A stretch of DNA of 64,000 nucleotides, from NCBI GenBank assembly GCA_943735955.1, contig OX030963.1, forward strand, positions 8,330,179-8,394,178, read 5' to 3'. Shown one piece after another: positions 20,146 through 33,480 of the stretch. Position 1 is the first letter of the stretch; every line of letters begins with the position of its first letter. A program made the position numbers and the translations under genes. The notes beneath the pieces were generated by a model, which saw nothing but the letters and a program-made list of their open reading frames with translations, did no database searches and was not told the DNA's origin. This DNA comes from Piscicola geometra (taxonomy: Eukaryota; Annelida; Clitellata; Hirudinida; Piscicolidae).

Positions 20146-20984
20146 CAATGGGTTTGTATTGATGAATTTGCCATTAAAGCATCCCAAAACTTCAGCTAAA
20201 CTAAGACAATATATAATCTATATTATATATGTTCCTTTTTGAAAAAGTTTTTTAACTCTACAACTAGGCCATTGCTTATAAAAACAACTTTTTTCAAACT
20301 TTTATTTTTATATCAATACATGTGAGGTCAAGCTTCTGACAGATTGGTCCAGGAAATTGAAGACAATTGTATTTTAAAGTTTAAAAAATTATCATTTGTA
20401 AAGTTGCATTTAAACGACCTTAACTATTCAACAGACGATATAAAAGCAAAAACTTAATTGTGATGCGCTTTACATTTAATAAAATGCTATACGTATGATT
20501 TGTATTTTTTAAATCACAAACGGAGGAGCACTTTTTTTCAATGAAGTTGATATCATTTAAAAGATTAGAAAATGTACTTTCAGAATGTATTTGCTAGATT
20601 TTAATTATATTTTAAAAAGTAGTTTAAATTCAAAGTGAACAATTGAAAGTTTATTTTCTCGTGTAATTATTAAGAAAAAAATTTCTAGCTTTCGGTTTGA
20701 AGTAGGAAATTCAAATACGATTTGCGGATTTGAAAAATGAACAAGTAGGTGTCGATTCAAAAAGTCCAGATGACACAGCGTAAAGTTGACTTGATATGAT
20801 ATTCAGTTTTAAATATTGGTTTTTTAAGCTTAGTTAATAAAATTATACTTTTTATTTAATTTTTTAAGGAAAAAATGGTTAAACTTTCATTTAATTATAA
20901 TTTGAATTTTATTTAAAAGCTATAACCTTTAATAAAAGCAATTTATTGTACTGATTGCACATATTAACGAAATTCGCCACTTTT
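20146..20984. other. AT-rich intergenic DNA
   Basis: Nothing recognisable on either strand apart from homopolymer-rich AT sequence. Confidence 0.6.
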
Positions 20985-21610
20985 AACTCATTTGCATATC
21001 TTTCGTGGCGGTTGCTACGCCGTATGGGCCTATTTTATTTACGAAGCTTCATGCGACAAAAGCGAATGCCAGGTTTCAGAAGAGGATGATAATGATAAGG
21101 AGAAAGTTGATAATTATTTACGTATTTACATTTTTTATATTATTTACCAAGTTATGAGCATAATTTATAAGCCAGTTAAATAATTTCAATTAAACAGTCG
21201 TAAATATATGCAATTTCTATCATTTAGGTTCAGAGAAAATGATTTCTTTGATAAAAGATTATAAGAAAAATGTAGAAGATCGATTTCGTTAAGATCTTCA
21301 AACTGGACATCGCTTTGTCATTAGCATGGATTGCTGGACTAAGAAGGGTCTTACACTTTCATGTTTCTGGATCTCAGCATCCTTTTATAATCCATCAATG
21401 CGTCGTGCAATTCAGGTCCTGCTAAATGTTCATTCTGTGTCTCACCCACATACAGGAGAGATGTTAGCACTTAAATTATTGAGTACCCTAGATTATTAGC
21501 TTCTTTTGCTTCACAAGCATATGTGGAAAGGGTGTTTTAAGTGTGCGGAGACCTAACTGCAGGGAAAAAAATCGCTTTTGCAAAAATCTGGAATTGAAGA
21601 CATTTATGAA
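20985..21610 (+). pseudogene. ZBED-type hAT transposase relic
   Basis: Short pieces in hAT order: a BED-finger-like start (AVWAYFIYEASCDKSECQVS at about 21009), a catalytic-core piece near 21330 (MDCWTKKGLTLSCFWISASF then HPHTGEMLALKLL), and a C-terminal piece near 21500 (SFASQAYVERVF, VCGDLTAGKK). Stops and gaps separate them. No terminal repeats found. Confidence 0.7.
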
Positions 21611-21939
21611 TATTATGAATAATATATTTATATATCTTTTATATATTTAGACTTTTAAACATTAATTTGGGCTGTATTATGAATAAAAATTAATGTTTTC
21701 TCCATCTTGATTAACTGTAACTGTAACTGTAACTAATAAAAATAACTAAAACTGAAATAGTAACTGAAAAATTAAAATTTGCATAACTGTAACTTGAATA
21801 GTAACTGAAAAATTAAATTTTTCATAACTTCAACTTGAACTTGAACTAAAAAATCCGAACTGGAAAATCACTGGTTTGAACACAACCAGCCCTCTTTGCA
21901 CCCAATCAATCACTCGTTTAGTATATAAAAGCCAGAGGC

Positions 21940-24900
21940 TCAGTGTTAAAATCTTAAATTTAAATAAGAATTGAATAGTATTAATTTTTTTGTGTGTGAA
22001 TTTTGGTCGTTTTGAGTCTGTCAAGGAATGGCAAATCAAGATGGCTGCAGGGAACTAGGAGAGCTGCGACAACATCAACAATAACGTCAGCAACACCCAA
22101 ACGTCAACAAACGTTACAAGTCCTTCACTGAGCCAACCACATCTACAGTGCTCACACTGGCAATACCATCAGGAGAGGCACCTTACCAATCCAATGCGTG
22201 CAGTGCAAAGGCAATTTCCACAAAAAGTGCTGAGGAATAAGCAGGCAACAAACTCCAAAAAATTGAAACTGCGACAGTTGCACTTCAACCCAGCAGGTTG
22301 ACCCCTCCGACACATCGCAAGTGGCGCATCCTACGCAGCAGCCCAACCCACCAACTCAACACACGCACAAACAACCGTGCCCAAGTTGCGGAAAACTGTT
22401 AGGGCAAGCAAGATGCCCCTCCTATGTGCCGTGTACAAAAAGACGCACCACTTCAAGTGTGCAACACAACCAAGGCCAACACTCGAAGACATGCGCCTCA
22501 ATGGGACATGGAGCTGCCAGAGATGCGACGATCGAGCAAGTCAAGCGACTACTCCAATCCAGCTGCAGAAGCACGAAGGCTCATTCAAGCAACCTGTGAT
22601 CAAAACAACAAAAGACACAGTGTTGGTGATCCAGTGGAACTGCGATGGCATCTGGAGCAACAAAGATGAGCTAGAAGAATGGTTGCATCGTAAAGCCCCC
22701 GACATAGTTCTGCTCCAAGAGACCAAACTCCTGCCAAAAGACCGAACGCCGATCTTCTACGACTACAACATCGAGAGGCTTGATCGACAGCATGCGAGAC
22801 AAGGCTACGAGACACGTGGTGGAGGGCTGATTAGCCTAATAAGAAAAGGAATCCCGTATCACCGCACAGCCGAACTGTCCGCATCCACAATCGAACTCCT
22901 CAGCGTAGTTGTGCTCAACGGAGACAAAGAGATCTGCTTCACAAACATCTACCGCCCACCAAAAAGGAAAACAACAGATGACCATCATGAACAGAAGCCA
23001 GCGTTTCATCCATGCCGGTACCCCAAGAAGGCATCATCGCAGGTGACTTCAACGCTCACAACCCACTATGGGACCCCGTATCGCCAGCTGATGGGTAGAC
23101 AACAAAAAGCTCCTCGTGGTCAACGACGGTGCACCACGAGGTTCTCGAGGAGCAGCACCAAACCCTCAACACCTGACGTCACCATCTGCCACAGCAGCAA
23201 AGCCGACCAGATCCAATGGAGCACCGACAACGCCCTCTCGTCAGATCACATCCCGATTATCATCCGTTGGTTCGACAGATGTCCAGCCGGAAAACCCGTC
23301 AGCGAGTGGAAGTTTAACTACTCCAAGGCTAATTGGATTGGCTTCTCCAACTCAGTTGATGATGCAATGCCAGGAGTGGACACGAACCAACCGGTGAAGC
23401 TCTTCTACAACGAATGGTGCAGCATCGTCCTGGAATCGGCTGAAACCTTCATTCCTAAGAAGAAAAGAAGGCAAAACTTCATCCCATGGATGACGGCCCA
23501 AATAGAAGAAGCCATCAGGGTCAGAAACTGGGCAAGGTCACATGAACCTGACAGGCACAAGTGGAAAGAAGCAGACGATCGGCTCAAGGTGCTCATACTT
23601 GAAGCAAAAGGGCGCATCTGGAGATCTAAACTCGCCAATATTGAAAATCTAAGGACCCAGAGCAGGCGTGGCGGTTGATCAAGAACCCGAGAGGAGATCC
23701 TAGCACATCCGTCGACAAGTCCATCACTTACAAAGGCCTCATTTACATCACAAGTAAATCGCGTGCGAACGCATTCATCCAGGAATACGCAAGCATCAGC
23801 CAAGTCAAGAGTGATAAGGAGCATCGGAAAACCAAGGTCTTCATTGATCGGAATCTCAACCACACCCGCTCGATCTCCGATCAAGAGATCGAAAAGGCAT
23901 TTAGAATGTTTGAGCTGCAGCAAGGTATCCACTCCATCTCTGCAGGCAAAACCCCTGGACCTGACAACATCAGCAGCTACATATTGAAACACCTACCCAG
24001 CAGTGCACAACAACACCTGCTGACACTATTCAACATCTGCTGGAATCGCAGCGTGTGCCCTCAGCAATGGCGGGATGCCATCATCATCCCGATCCTGAAA
24101 CGTGGCAAAAACCCTGCTGATGTGTCAAGCTACCGTCCTATCAGCCTTACCTCAGTGGTGGGAAGCTCTTTGAAAAGATGATAAAAGCAAGGTTGATGTG
24201 GTCGTTGGAGAAGAAGCAGATACTGAGTGACAACCAGTCGGGGTTCAGGTCAGAGAAAGACACAACGGAACAATGCCTACGCCTCACGCAAACTGTCAGT
24301 GATGGGTTCCAGGCAAGGCCCTCGCAACGCACCATTCTCACCCAGTAAGACTACAGTCGAGCCTTCGACACAGTGTGGAGAGAACGACTGCTCAACAAAA
24401 TGGTTGACATCGGCATCCCTCCTTGCTTCATTGCCTACATCAAAGGGTGGTTTATCAACCGTAGAGCCAGGGCAAAGTACAATGGAGACCTCAGCAACCC
24501 AAGAGTATTCAGGGCTGGACTGCCTCAAAGAGCAGTATTGTCGCCCATACTCTTCGTCATCTACATAAACGACCTCCTCGGCAGGTTTATAGAAGATTCG
24601 ACGGTGTGTGCCTTCGCCGACGATTTAGCAATAGCACGCACGGATAACGACAAGATGAAGATCCAAGCAGAACTCCAAATCGAAATAAAAAAAGTTTAGG
24701 ATTGGAGTTCTGTAAACCGCCTCGCCCTAAACTACAACAAGTGCTCGAGCAGCTTCTTCTCCACAGCAGTCTCCGAACACAATTGGCAACCGTCGCTCAC
24801 CATCAACAACATCCCACTCCCGTTTAAACCTAACCCGACCTTCCTTGGAGTCAAGTATGACAGACTCTTGCACTTTGGCCACCACACAGACATAATAGTG

Positions 24901-26333
24901 GACAAGGTAAGGAAACGGGACAACATCATCCGCAACCTCGGGGGAACGGAGTGGGGATGGAAGAGAGCTGGGCTAAGAAGTGTATATTGTGCACTGCAAA
25001 TGAGCATAATGGAATACGCTAGCCCTGCATGGACACCTTGGACTTCAAAAACCCACATCGCCAAGATCGAGAGGGCCCAACTTCGTGCTGCCAAAATCCT
25101 CACCTCTCTCACAGCAACAACGCCCTCTGAAGCAGTCCTCGTTGAAGCAGACCTCGCCAATATGGAGTCGAGGTTTGATCAAGCTTCCTTCAAAAAGGCT
25201 GTTAAATGGGTGAGCTACAAGAAGGAAGACTGGAGGAAGGCACTTGCAGAGAGACATGTCACCAAGAATGCGAAAATAAAACAGCTGGAAGGCCAATTTT
25301 CTCCACCAAGCAAAGGCACTTCTCCCAGAAGACCCACTGCATGAAGCGGTATACGAGCCCAAGCCGCCTTGGTTCAACTTCCTTCTCAACATCAGTTACT
25401 CCAAATCCAGCAAGCACGACCTTGACCTCATCCAACTGGAAGCAGCCAGAGATGCCATCTTTCAGGAAAGGGAAGCTGACTTTACTATATACACTGACGG
25501 CTCGGTGCAAGGGGTGGCAAAGCACGGTGGTGGTGTACCAAAGAGATCAAAAAGTAGTTACCTGGAACAAGCCCACAGTATCCAAGAATAACTCAATAGA
25601 CACTGAAAAATCTGCGGTTGAAAAGGCTCTGAAATGGTTGAGTGAGAGAGAGGACTGGAGCATGGCAAAGATTGTGTGTGACTGCAAACCGCTTCTCTCG
25701 TTTATAGCATCCAACTCTCTCATCGAATTTTACTGCACAGTGTGCCAACCTGAACAAAAGGTCCTCATCATCTGGGTGCCAAGCCACTGCTATCTGATCA
25801 GAAAGATGAGGCTGATGCAGAGGCAGCTACAGGAAGCAGGTCACAGCTAACCCCCCTTAAACCAAGACCTATCTAGAACCGGGATCTGCCAAGCAGTCAC
25901 AAGCCACAGACCTCAAAAACACCGCTTCAGTAACGACAGACTGAATGGCATATACAAAGGCAGGCTCAAGAAAGCTGAAGAAGAGCTCACCAAACTTGCT
26001 CGCACCAACCTGAGCAGGTTCCGTACTCGGCACCACTCGGCGATCAGAAACCTTCCATAGCAGCAGCAGTTCCACTGTTGGTAAGAACTTCTCCTTCACC
26101 CTCTATCGCAGCCTCGGCACCAGTGTCAAGACAGAAAATTGAGAACGATGATTGTGTTTTGTGGTTTTGAGGATGATGTGGTAGTGATTGTGCTGTGGTA
26201 TGAGTGTTCGTACTGTTGTGATGATTGAATTTTTTATTGGTAGAGATAGTGCTTTTTTGGCGGTGATTGTCATGGTGTTGAGGGTGAGGTTGGACTATTG
26301 AGGTTGTTTTTTATATATTTAAATTGATATATA
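21940..26333 (+). mobile_element. RNase-H-type non-LTR retrotransposon (LINE), 5' and body
   Basis: A nearly full-length element. The 5' UTR-like start (about 21940-22080, with AAGATGGCTGCAGGGAA) matches the 5' part of the short element at 44.5 kb. Zinc-finger, endonuclease, reverse transcriptase and RNase H regions follow, then a TG-rich 3' UTR (26040-26333). The 3' UTR is interrupted at 26334 by a TIR element and resumes at 32677 with the family's terminal hairpin, ending about 32770. Confidence 0.85.
22160..25850 (+). pseudogene. LINE polyprotein: Zn finger, APE endonuclease, RT, RNase H
   Basis: Reads in pieces. 22190-22400 shows Cys/His pairs (CVQCKGNFHKKC, NCDSC, CPSCGK) with two TGA stops. 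After a frameshift, 22400-22990 gives the rest of the finger (HHFKC...WSCQRC) and an APE-type endonuclease (QWNCDGIW, LQETKL, IYRPP; the histidine block SSDHIPIIIR at 23240). The RT runs 23675-24860 with GKTPGPDNISSYILKHLP, SYRPISLTS, GFRSEKDTTEQCLRL, AVLSPILFVIYINDLL and FADD as the catalytic box. RNase H is marked by YTDGSV at about 25490. Frameshifts near 23000, 24175 and 25350 and stops near 24345 and 24700 make it inactive. RNase H plus APE domains fit the I/R1/Jockey group; I cannot assign the clade more closely. Confidence 0.88.
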
Positions 26334-27439
26334 TGGGTTAATCCAGAATCGATTACAGACTTACGATTTGCAGTTTCTTACTTGTTTTTATAAAGAATGG
26401 AAAATCGTATCCAAGACTGGATGCATTTTTTTGAGAAAAGGGAATATAAAAATATTATCCATCTAAAATATTCATAATAAATACTACGATATTATACTTT
26501 CTAGCTATTTAAAAATTGAAAATAAGCTAAAAACGCATGTCTTAAACTTCTTTTACAAATCTCAAATATTAATTATTTAGATTTATGTTTTAGTCAGTTC
26601 TATCCAGTTTGATTTATTCAGTCATAGGAATATTTAAAAACGTGTTTTTACTTCTCTCGATTTTAGAATACTCAATTTATATGAGTTTTTGGTTATTTTG
26701 TTCATTCCAAAAATGTCTGTTCTGATTTTAGCGTCTCGCTGACCATCGCGATTTATTGAGCAACAAGTGCGTAATAAAATTTTATTTTTTTTCTGAATAC
26801 ATTTCATGGGTAAAAAAAGATAAATGTTAAATATTGGGCTCTTTTTTTAATTTTTCGTATAACTGTATCATTATTTCATATCATGCACACCATAAAGTTA
26901 ACACAAATTTTCCGTTTACCATATGACTAGGATTAGGTGTCACGAATTTACAGTAGTTTTTGTAGTATTTGTATAATAATAATTGAAAATGCGTTGAATG
27001 AAGAGTATTTTGAGATAAGCATCGTCAAATAATTTATTTCATGAAGCTTCTAAATTAGTAAAATAGGGTAAAAGGATAAAAGGTCCTCCGGATAAAAAGT
27101 CCTCGGACAAAAAGTCCTCGGATAAAAAGTCCTCCGGATAAAAAGTCCTCCGGATAAAAAGTCCTCCGGATAAAAAGCCCTCCGGATAAAAAGTCCTCCG
27201 GATAAAAAGTCCTCCGGATAAAAAGCCCTCCGGATAAAAAGTCCTCCGGATAAAAAGTCCTCCGGATACAAATCTTCAAAAAATTACTTTTCAAGAAAAA
27301 ATACGTGATTAATACGTGATCCTTGAAACTTTAAGAATAAAATTTAATACTTTTTTCCAATGTTTGCTATATTTTTTCGTTCAATCTCGAAATAGCATTT
27401 GAATAAATTTGACTTGGTTGTGTTTGTTTCTTTTTTTTA

Positions 27440-28450
27440 GCTTTTGTTAGAAATATCAAATAGAAGACATGAAACTTTCAGAGTTTTATGAGAAATGTGG
27501 TTAATCGGGAATAAGAAGTGCTTTTTATATAACTTTAATAATTTTAATGAATGTAAATAATTGTTAGAAATATTTTTAATTAACAAATACTGAAGAGAGA
27601 CTAATTAATTAATAAATATCAAATAGAAGACATGAAACTTTCGGAGTTGTATGTGAAATGTGGTTAGAGCTCCAAGGAAGAAAAAAATAATCGGAAAGAA
27701 GAACTGCTTTTATATAATTTTATTAATTTTAATGAATGTAAAAAAATTTTTTAGAAACAATTTTAATTAACATATACAAAGAAGAGACTAATTAATTAAG
27801 AAATATCAAATAGAAGACATTAATAATCTGGAGGAAAAGTGCTAGGGCTTCAGATTGAGCACTAGGGCAAAGCTTGCAAGCTCCCACTGGAGGAAGAAAT
27901 GCTTTTTATATAAGACTAATTAATTATTTTAAACATTTTTTAGCAAGTGTAAGAAATATCACATAGAATACATAAATAATCTGGAGGAAGAAGTGCTAGG
28001 GTGTTAGATTGAGCTCCAGTGCAAAGCTTGCAAGCACCCACTGGAGGAAGAAGTGCATTTTACATAATTTTATTAACTTTTTACATAATTTTATTCACTT
28101 TTTACATAATTTTATTCACTTTTTACATAATTTTATTCACTTTTTATATTATTTTATTAACTTGTTATATTATTTATTTTTTTAAACATTATTTTATTAA
28201 CTTTTTATATAATTTAATTAACTTTTATGTCATTTTATTAATTTTAATGAATGTAAAATAATGTTTATAAAAAATTATAATGATCAAATACTAAGAAAAG
28301 ACTAATTAATTATTTTAAATATTTTGTAGCCAACTTAGGAAATATCAAATAGAAGACATAATAATCTAGAAGAAGAAGTGCTAGGACCTCAGATTGAGCA
28401 CCAGTGCAAATCTTGCAAGCACCCACTGGCTACCTAATTCACCAGGCAGA
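27440..28450. repeat. Degenerate tandem module and 21-bp repeat in the foldback
   Basis: A module containing AATATCAAATAGAAGACAT, a TTTTTATATAA(T/C)TTTA segment and GACTAATTAATTA recurs about five times (near 27455, 27615, 27805, 27955 and 28335). Within it, 28055-28200 is about seven copies of TTTTTACATAATTTTATTCAC-like 21-bp units. Confidence 0.75.
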
Positions 28451-28924
28451 TGAGCTCTGCAGTTGAAGGACATACTGTCTTCTGAACGACTCTTCTAAAT
28501 ATGAAATTAATTGAAATAGTTATTTAATAAATTTATTAAAATATTTAATATTTTTATTATTATTTTGGTTAAATCAGTCATTCAGTCAGTCAGTCAGTCT
28601 ATGGGGAACGGACAAAAAGCCTCTCGGAGAAAAAGCCTTCGGATAAAATACCTTCTACAAAAAGCCTCCCGGAGAAAAAACCTCCTGGAGAAAATGTCTC
28701 CTTGTTAATATTTTAGTATAAATAAAACGGACTTTTAATATAAAAAACGGATTTTTATAGATTCGTTTCACAATTTTAAATAAATAAAACGGACTTTTAT
28801 ATAAAAAAAGGATTTTTATAGATTCGTTTCACAATTTTGAATAAATAAAACGGACTATATTTTTTTAAAAATACATACCTAAAACGATTTATCAAATACA
28901 ATACAAATTATTGGTAAACGGATA

Positions 28925-29480
28925 AAAAGTCTTCAGGATGAAAAGTCTTCAAGATAAAAAGTCTTCAGGATAAAAAGTCTTCAGGATAAAAAGTCTTCAG
29001 GATAAAAAGTCTTCAGGATAAAAAGTCTTCAGGATAAAAAGTTTTCAGGATAAAAAGTCTTCAGGATAAAAAGCCTTCAGAATAAAAAGTCTTCAGGATA
29101 AAAAGTCTTCAGGATAAAAAGTCTTCAGGATAAAAAGTTTTCGAGATAAAAAGTTTTCAGGATAAAAAGTCTTCAGGATAAAAATTTTTCAAGATAAAAA
29201 GTCTTCAGGATAAAAAATCTTCAGGATAAAAAGTCTTCAGGATAAAAAGTCTTCAGGATAAAAAGTCTTCAGGATAAAAAGTCTTCAGGATAAAAAGTCT
29301 TCAGGATAGAAAGTCTTCAGAATAAAAAGTCTTCAAGATAAAAAGTCTTTAAGATAAAAAGCCTTCAGAATAAAAAGTCTTCAGGATAAAAAGTCTTCAG
29401 GATAAAAAGTTTTCAGGATAAAAAGTCTTCAGGATAAAAGTCTTCAGGATAAAAAGTCTTCAGGATAAAAGTCTTCAGGA
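28925..29480. repeat. 16-bp array, left arm of inner foldback
   Basis: About 34 copies of GTCTTCAGGATAAAAA with point variants (TTTTCAGG, CTTCAAG, CTTCAGAA). Confidence 0.95.
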
Positions 29481-29875
29481 AAAAAATCTTCAAAAATTAA
29501 TTTTCAAGGAAAAATAATCACGATCGAGAACCAGCAGGAAACTTAATGATTAAAGTGAGGAATCAACAACCCAGTCAAATTTATTCAAATACTATTTCCA
29601 GACTGAAAAAAAAAGTGAGCAAACGTTAGATGAAAGTATGAAATTCCAATCTTTTAGTTTTAAGGATCACGTATTCTTTCTTAAACATTATTTCCTTATG
29701 GTTAAAGTGACGAAACAACAACAGCCAAGTCAAATTTATTCAAATGCTATTTCGAGATTGAACGAAAAAATTAGATAAAAGTATCACATTTTATTTTTTA
29801 AGTTTTAAGGATAACGTATTAATCACGTATTTTTTCTTAAAATTTAATTTATAAAAAAAAATTCTTAAAACTTTT

Positions 29876-30650
29876 TATCCTAAAGACTTTTTATCCTGAA
29901 GACTTTTTATTTTGAAAACTTTTTATCTTGAAGACTTTTGATCTTAAAGACTTTTTATCCTGAAGACTTTTTATCCTGAAGACTTTTTATCCTGAAGACA
30001 TTTTATTCTGAAGGCTTTTCATCCTGAAAACTTTTTATCTTGAAGACTTTTTATCCTGAAAACTTTTTATCCTGAAGACTTTTTATCCTGAAGACTTTTT
30101 ATCCTGAAGACATTTTATCCTGAAGATTTTTTATCCTGAAAACATTTTATTCTGAAGACTTTTTATCCTGAAGACTTTTTATCCTGAAGACTTTTTATCC
30201 TGAAGACTTTTATCCTGAAGACTTTTTATCCTGAAAACTTTTTATCCTGAAGACTTTTTATCCTGAAGACTTTTTATTCTGAAGGCTTTTTATCCTGAAG
30301 AATTTTTATCCTGAAGACTTTTTATTCTGAAGACTTTTTATCCTGAAGACTTTTTATCCTGAAGACTTTTTATCCTGAAGACTTTTTATACTGAGGACTT
30401 TTTATCCTGAAGACTTTTTATCTTGAAAAATTTTTATCCTGAAGACTTTTTATCCTGGAAACTTTTTATTCTGAAGACTTTTTATCCTGAAGACTTTTTA
30501 TCCTGAAGACTTTTTATCCTGAAGACTTTTTATCCTGAAGACTTTTTATTCTGAAGGCTTTTTATCCTGAAGACTTTTTATCCTGAAGACTTTTTATTCT
30601 GAAGACTTTTTATCCTGAAGACTTTTTATCCTGAAGACTTTTTATCCGTT
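29876..30650. repeat. 16-bp array, right arm of inner foldback
   Basis: About 48 copies of the reverse-complement unit CTGAAGACTTTTTATC. The arms differ in copy number, so the palindrome is imperfect. Confidence 0.95.
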
Positions 30651-31439
30651 TACCAATAATTTTTATTGTATTTGATAATTTAAAGTTCGTTTTAATTATG
30701 TATTTTTTAAAAATATAGTCCGTTTTATTTATTTAAAATTGTGAAACAAATCTATAAAAAAATAAAGTCCGTTATAATTATAATTATAGTTCGTTTTAAT
30801 TATGTAATTTAAAAAAAATATAGTTTGTTTTATTTATTTAAAATTGTGATACGAATTTGTTTTTAAAAAATCCGTTTTTTATATAAAAAGTCCGTTTTAT
30901 TTATACTAAAATATTAACAAAGAGGCTTTTTCTCCAAGAGACTTTTTCTCCAGAAGGTTTTTTTCCGGGAGGCTTTTTGTAGAAGGTATTTTATCCGAAG
31001 GCTTTTTCTCCGAGAGGCTTTTTGTCCTACATCCGTCTATAGGACTATAAGCTGGAGTCTTGAACAACATTGGGTGCTTCAGTTTCTGTTTTTGCTACAT
31101 CTAGAATAGACTATTTTAACTCATTTTATTATGGTTTATAATATTTTGAAGCCTTTAGTATTTATATTATTAATTTATAAAACTATAAAAATAATATTTT
31201 TAGTTGAATAATATATAGTATTTATTTTATTAATTTATAAAAATAATATTTTACATTTATAAAATTTTGAATAAATCAGTCAGTCAGACTATAGGCTATG
31301 TTCTTAAACACTATTGGGGCACCACAGTAAGACCTCCAACCAGTTTCCCCCATTCCTTTTGATTTTCTGATAGTCTCAAACAGCCCTTGAGCTCAAACCT
31401 TATCCACTCCACTATATTGTTCTACTATCTTTCCTTTGT

Positions 31440-31670
31440 CTGCTTTTTTTTGTCCTCCCGGGTCAGTGTCTTGAAGATAATGACAACACCATCATATATA
31501 ATGTTGTGCTGCTGAAGATGCTGTATTGGTAAAGACAATGATTCTGTGGCAATGATTATCATGGTGATATGGGTGAGGTGAAGGGTGATTAAATTATTTT
31601 TTAAAGTTGGTTGTTTTTTTAAATATTTTCTAAATAAAATAATAACCGTGTGTTTTATTTTATTTAATAT
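31440..31670 (+). mobile_element. LINE 3' UTR fragment
   Basis: Matches the TG-rich 3' UTR of the LINE family (CTGTATTGGTAAAGACAATG also occurs near 33155). Truncated at both ends, inside the outer foldback element. Confidence 0.65.
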
Positions 31671-32775
31671 TCAATACTCATCAAGAACCAGCAGAAAACT
31701 TAATGATTAAAGTGAGGAATCAACAACAACCAAGTCAAATTTATTTAAATCCTATTTCCAGATTAAAAGAAAAAAATAGAGCAAACATATGATTAAAGTT
31801 TTAAATTTTAATCTTTTAGTTTTAAGGATCACGTATTCTTTTTTAAAGATTATTTCATTGAAGACTTTTTATAATCACGATCAACAACCAGCAAACAATT
31901 TTATAGTTAAAGTGACAAAACAACAACAGCCAAGTCAAATTTATTCAAATGCTATTTCGAGATTGAACGAAAAAATATAGCAAACATTAGATAAAAGTAT
32001 TAAATTTTATTCTTAAAGTTTCAAAGATCACGTATTAATCACGTATTTTTCCTTGAAAAGAAATTTTTTGAAGATTTTAATCCTGAAGACTTTTTATCCG
32101 GAAATTTTAATCCGGAGGACTTTTTATCCGGAGGACTTTTTATCCGGAGGGCTTTTTATCCGGAGGTCTTTTTATCCGGAGGACTTTTTATCCGGAGGAC
32201 TTTTTATCCGGAGTACTTTTTATCCGGAGGACTTTTTATCCGAGGACTTTTTATCCGAGGACTTTTTATCCGGAGGACTTTTTATCCTAGAACCGTAAAA
32301 TAGCACTGTTTGTCCGGGACATTAATACACTTTCATGATTTGCTTATTAATATAGATTTTTCTACAATACTGGGTTCTTTTAAAATAATTGAAGTTTTAA
32401 CGTTAAAAAGGAATTGAATATTAATTACATTATTTTCAAAAACCATTTCATGAAGTAAAAAGAGCTATTTTAGTGAAAAATAATAAGTTACGGAGATTTA
32501 AATGGCCGTCATTACGGGCACCATTTTAAAAAGTTGATTTTAAATTTCTCATTTACGCAGCATATAGTAACAATTGTGTGAAAAAAAGGAAAAAAGAAAA
32601 CTAAGCAAGTTTTTTTGAAATTGAAAACCTAAATATAGAAAGACACAAAGTCTGTAGTCAAATCTGGATTAACCCATATACATATATTGGTAGTGGTCTT
32701 AAAACCGTATTATTTAACAAATTTATTTGAAAAGCGCTTTTGAATTAGTTAAAAAGCGCTAATATATAATTGACT

Positions 32776-33480
<705 letters not shown>

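Larger units (their letters stand above)
28606..31034. mobile_element. Inner foldback element nested in the outer one
   Basis: A second palindrome. Left tip GGACAAAAAGCCTCTCGGAG and right tip CTCCGAGAGGCTTTTTGTCC are exact inverted repeats. Flanks GTCTATGGG (28597-28605) and GTCTATAGG (31035-31043) form a 9-bp duplication with one mismatch. Each arm has three layers: about five GCCTCCCGGAGAAAAA-type units, a spacer with AAATAAAACGGACTTTT repeats, then a long array of GTCTTCAGGATAAAAA. The loop (about 29490-29870) carries two direct copies of a roughly 190-bp sequence. No coding region. Confidence 0.85.
27067..32294. mobile_element. Outer foldback element with 9-bp target duplication
   Basis: The ends are tandem arrays in inverted orientation. 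27067-27270 holds about 12 copies of GTCCTCCGGATAAAAA; 32080-32294 holds the reverse complement, CGGAGGACTTTTTATC. Termini match (GGTAAAAGGATAAAAGG / GGTTCTAGGATAAAAAG). Exact 9-bp direct repeats GTAAAATAG flank it (27058-27066 and 32295-32303). Inside the arrays, 27280-27430 and 31890-32070 are also inverted copies (AATACGTGATTAATACGTGATC; TTCAATCTCGAAATAGCATT). Architecture and duplication length fit Foldback (FB)/Mutator-like elements. No transposase seen. Confidence 0.88.
26334..32676. mobile_element. TIR DNA element inserted in the LINE 3' UTR
   Basis: Left end TGGGTTAATCCAGAATCGAT (then TACAGACTT) and right end, reverse-complemented, TGGGTTAATCCAGATTTGAC (then TACAGACTT) are near-identical inverted repeats. 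They are flanked by TA (26332-26333 and 32677-32678). The LINE sequence reads continuously across once this element is removed. Without the foldback insertion it is about 1.1 kb and has no coding region; the superfamily is undetermined, and TA duplication favours Tc1/mariner-like. Confidence 0.8.

Noticed and set aside
18142..20153. Target duplication for the ZNF862-like hAT
   Set aside because: The two flanks share only CAATG and out of register; not enough to claim an 8-bp duplication.
27050..32310. Palindrome as a centromere, origin or assembly-inversion artefact
   Set aside because: 9-bp flanking duplications, matched tips and unequal arm copy numbers fit a transposed foldback element better than an inverted assembly duplicate.
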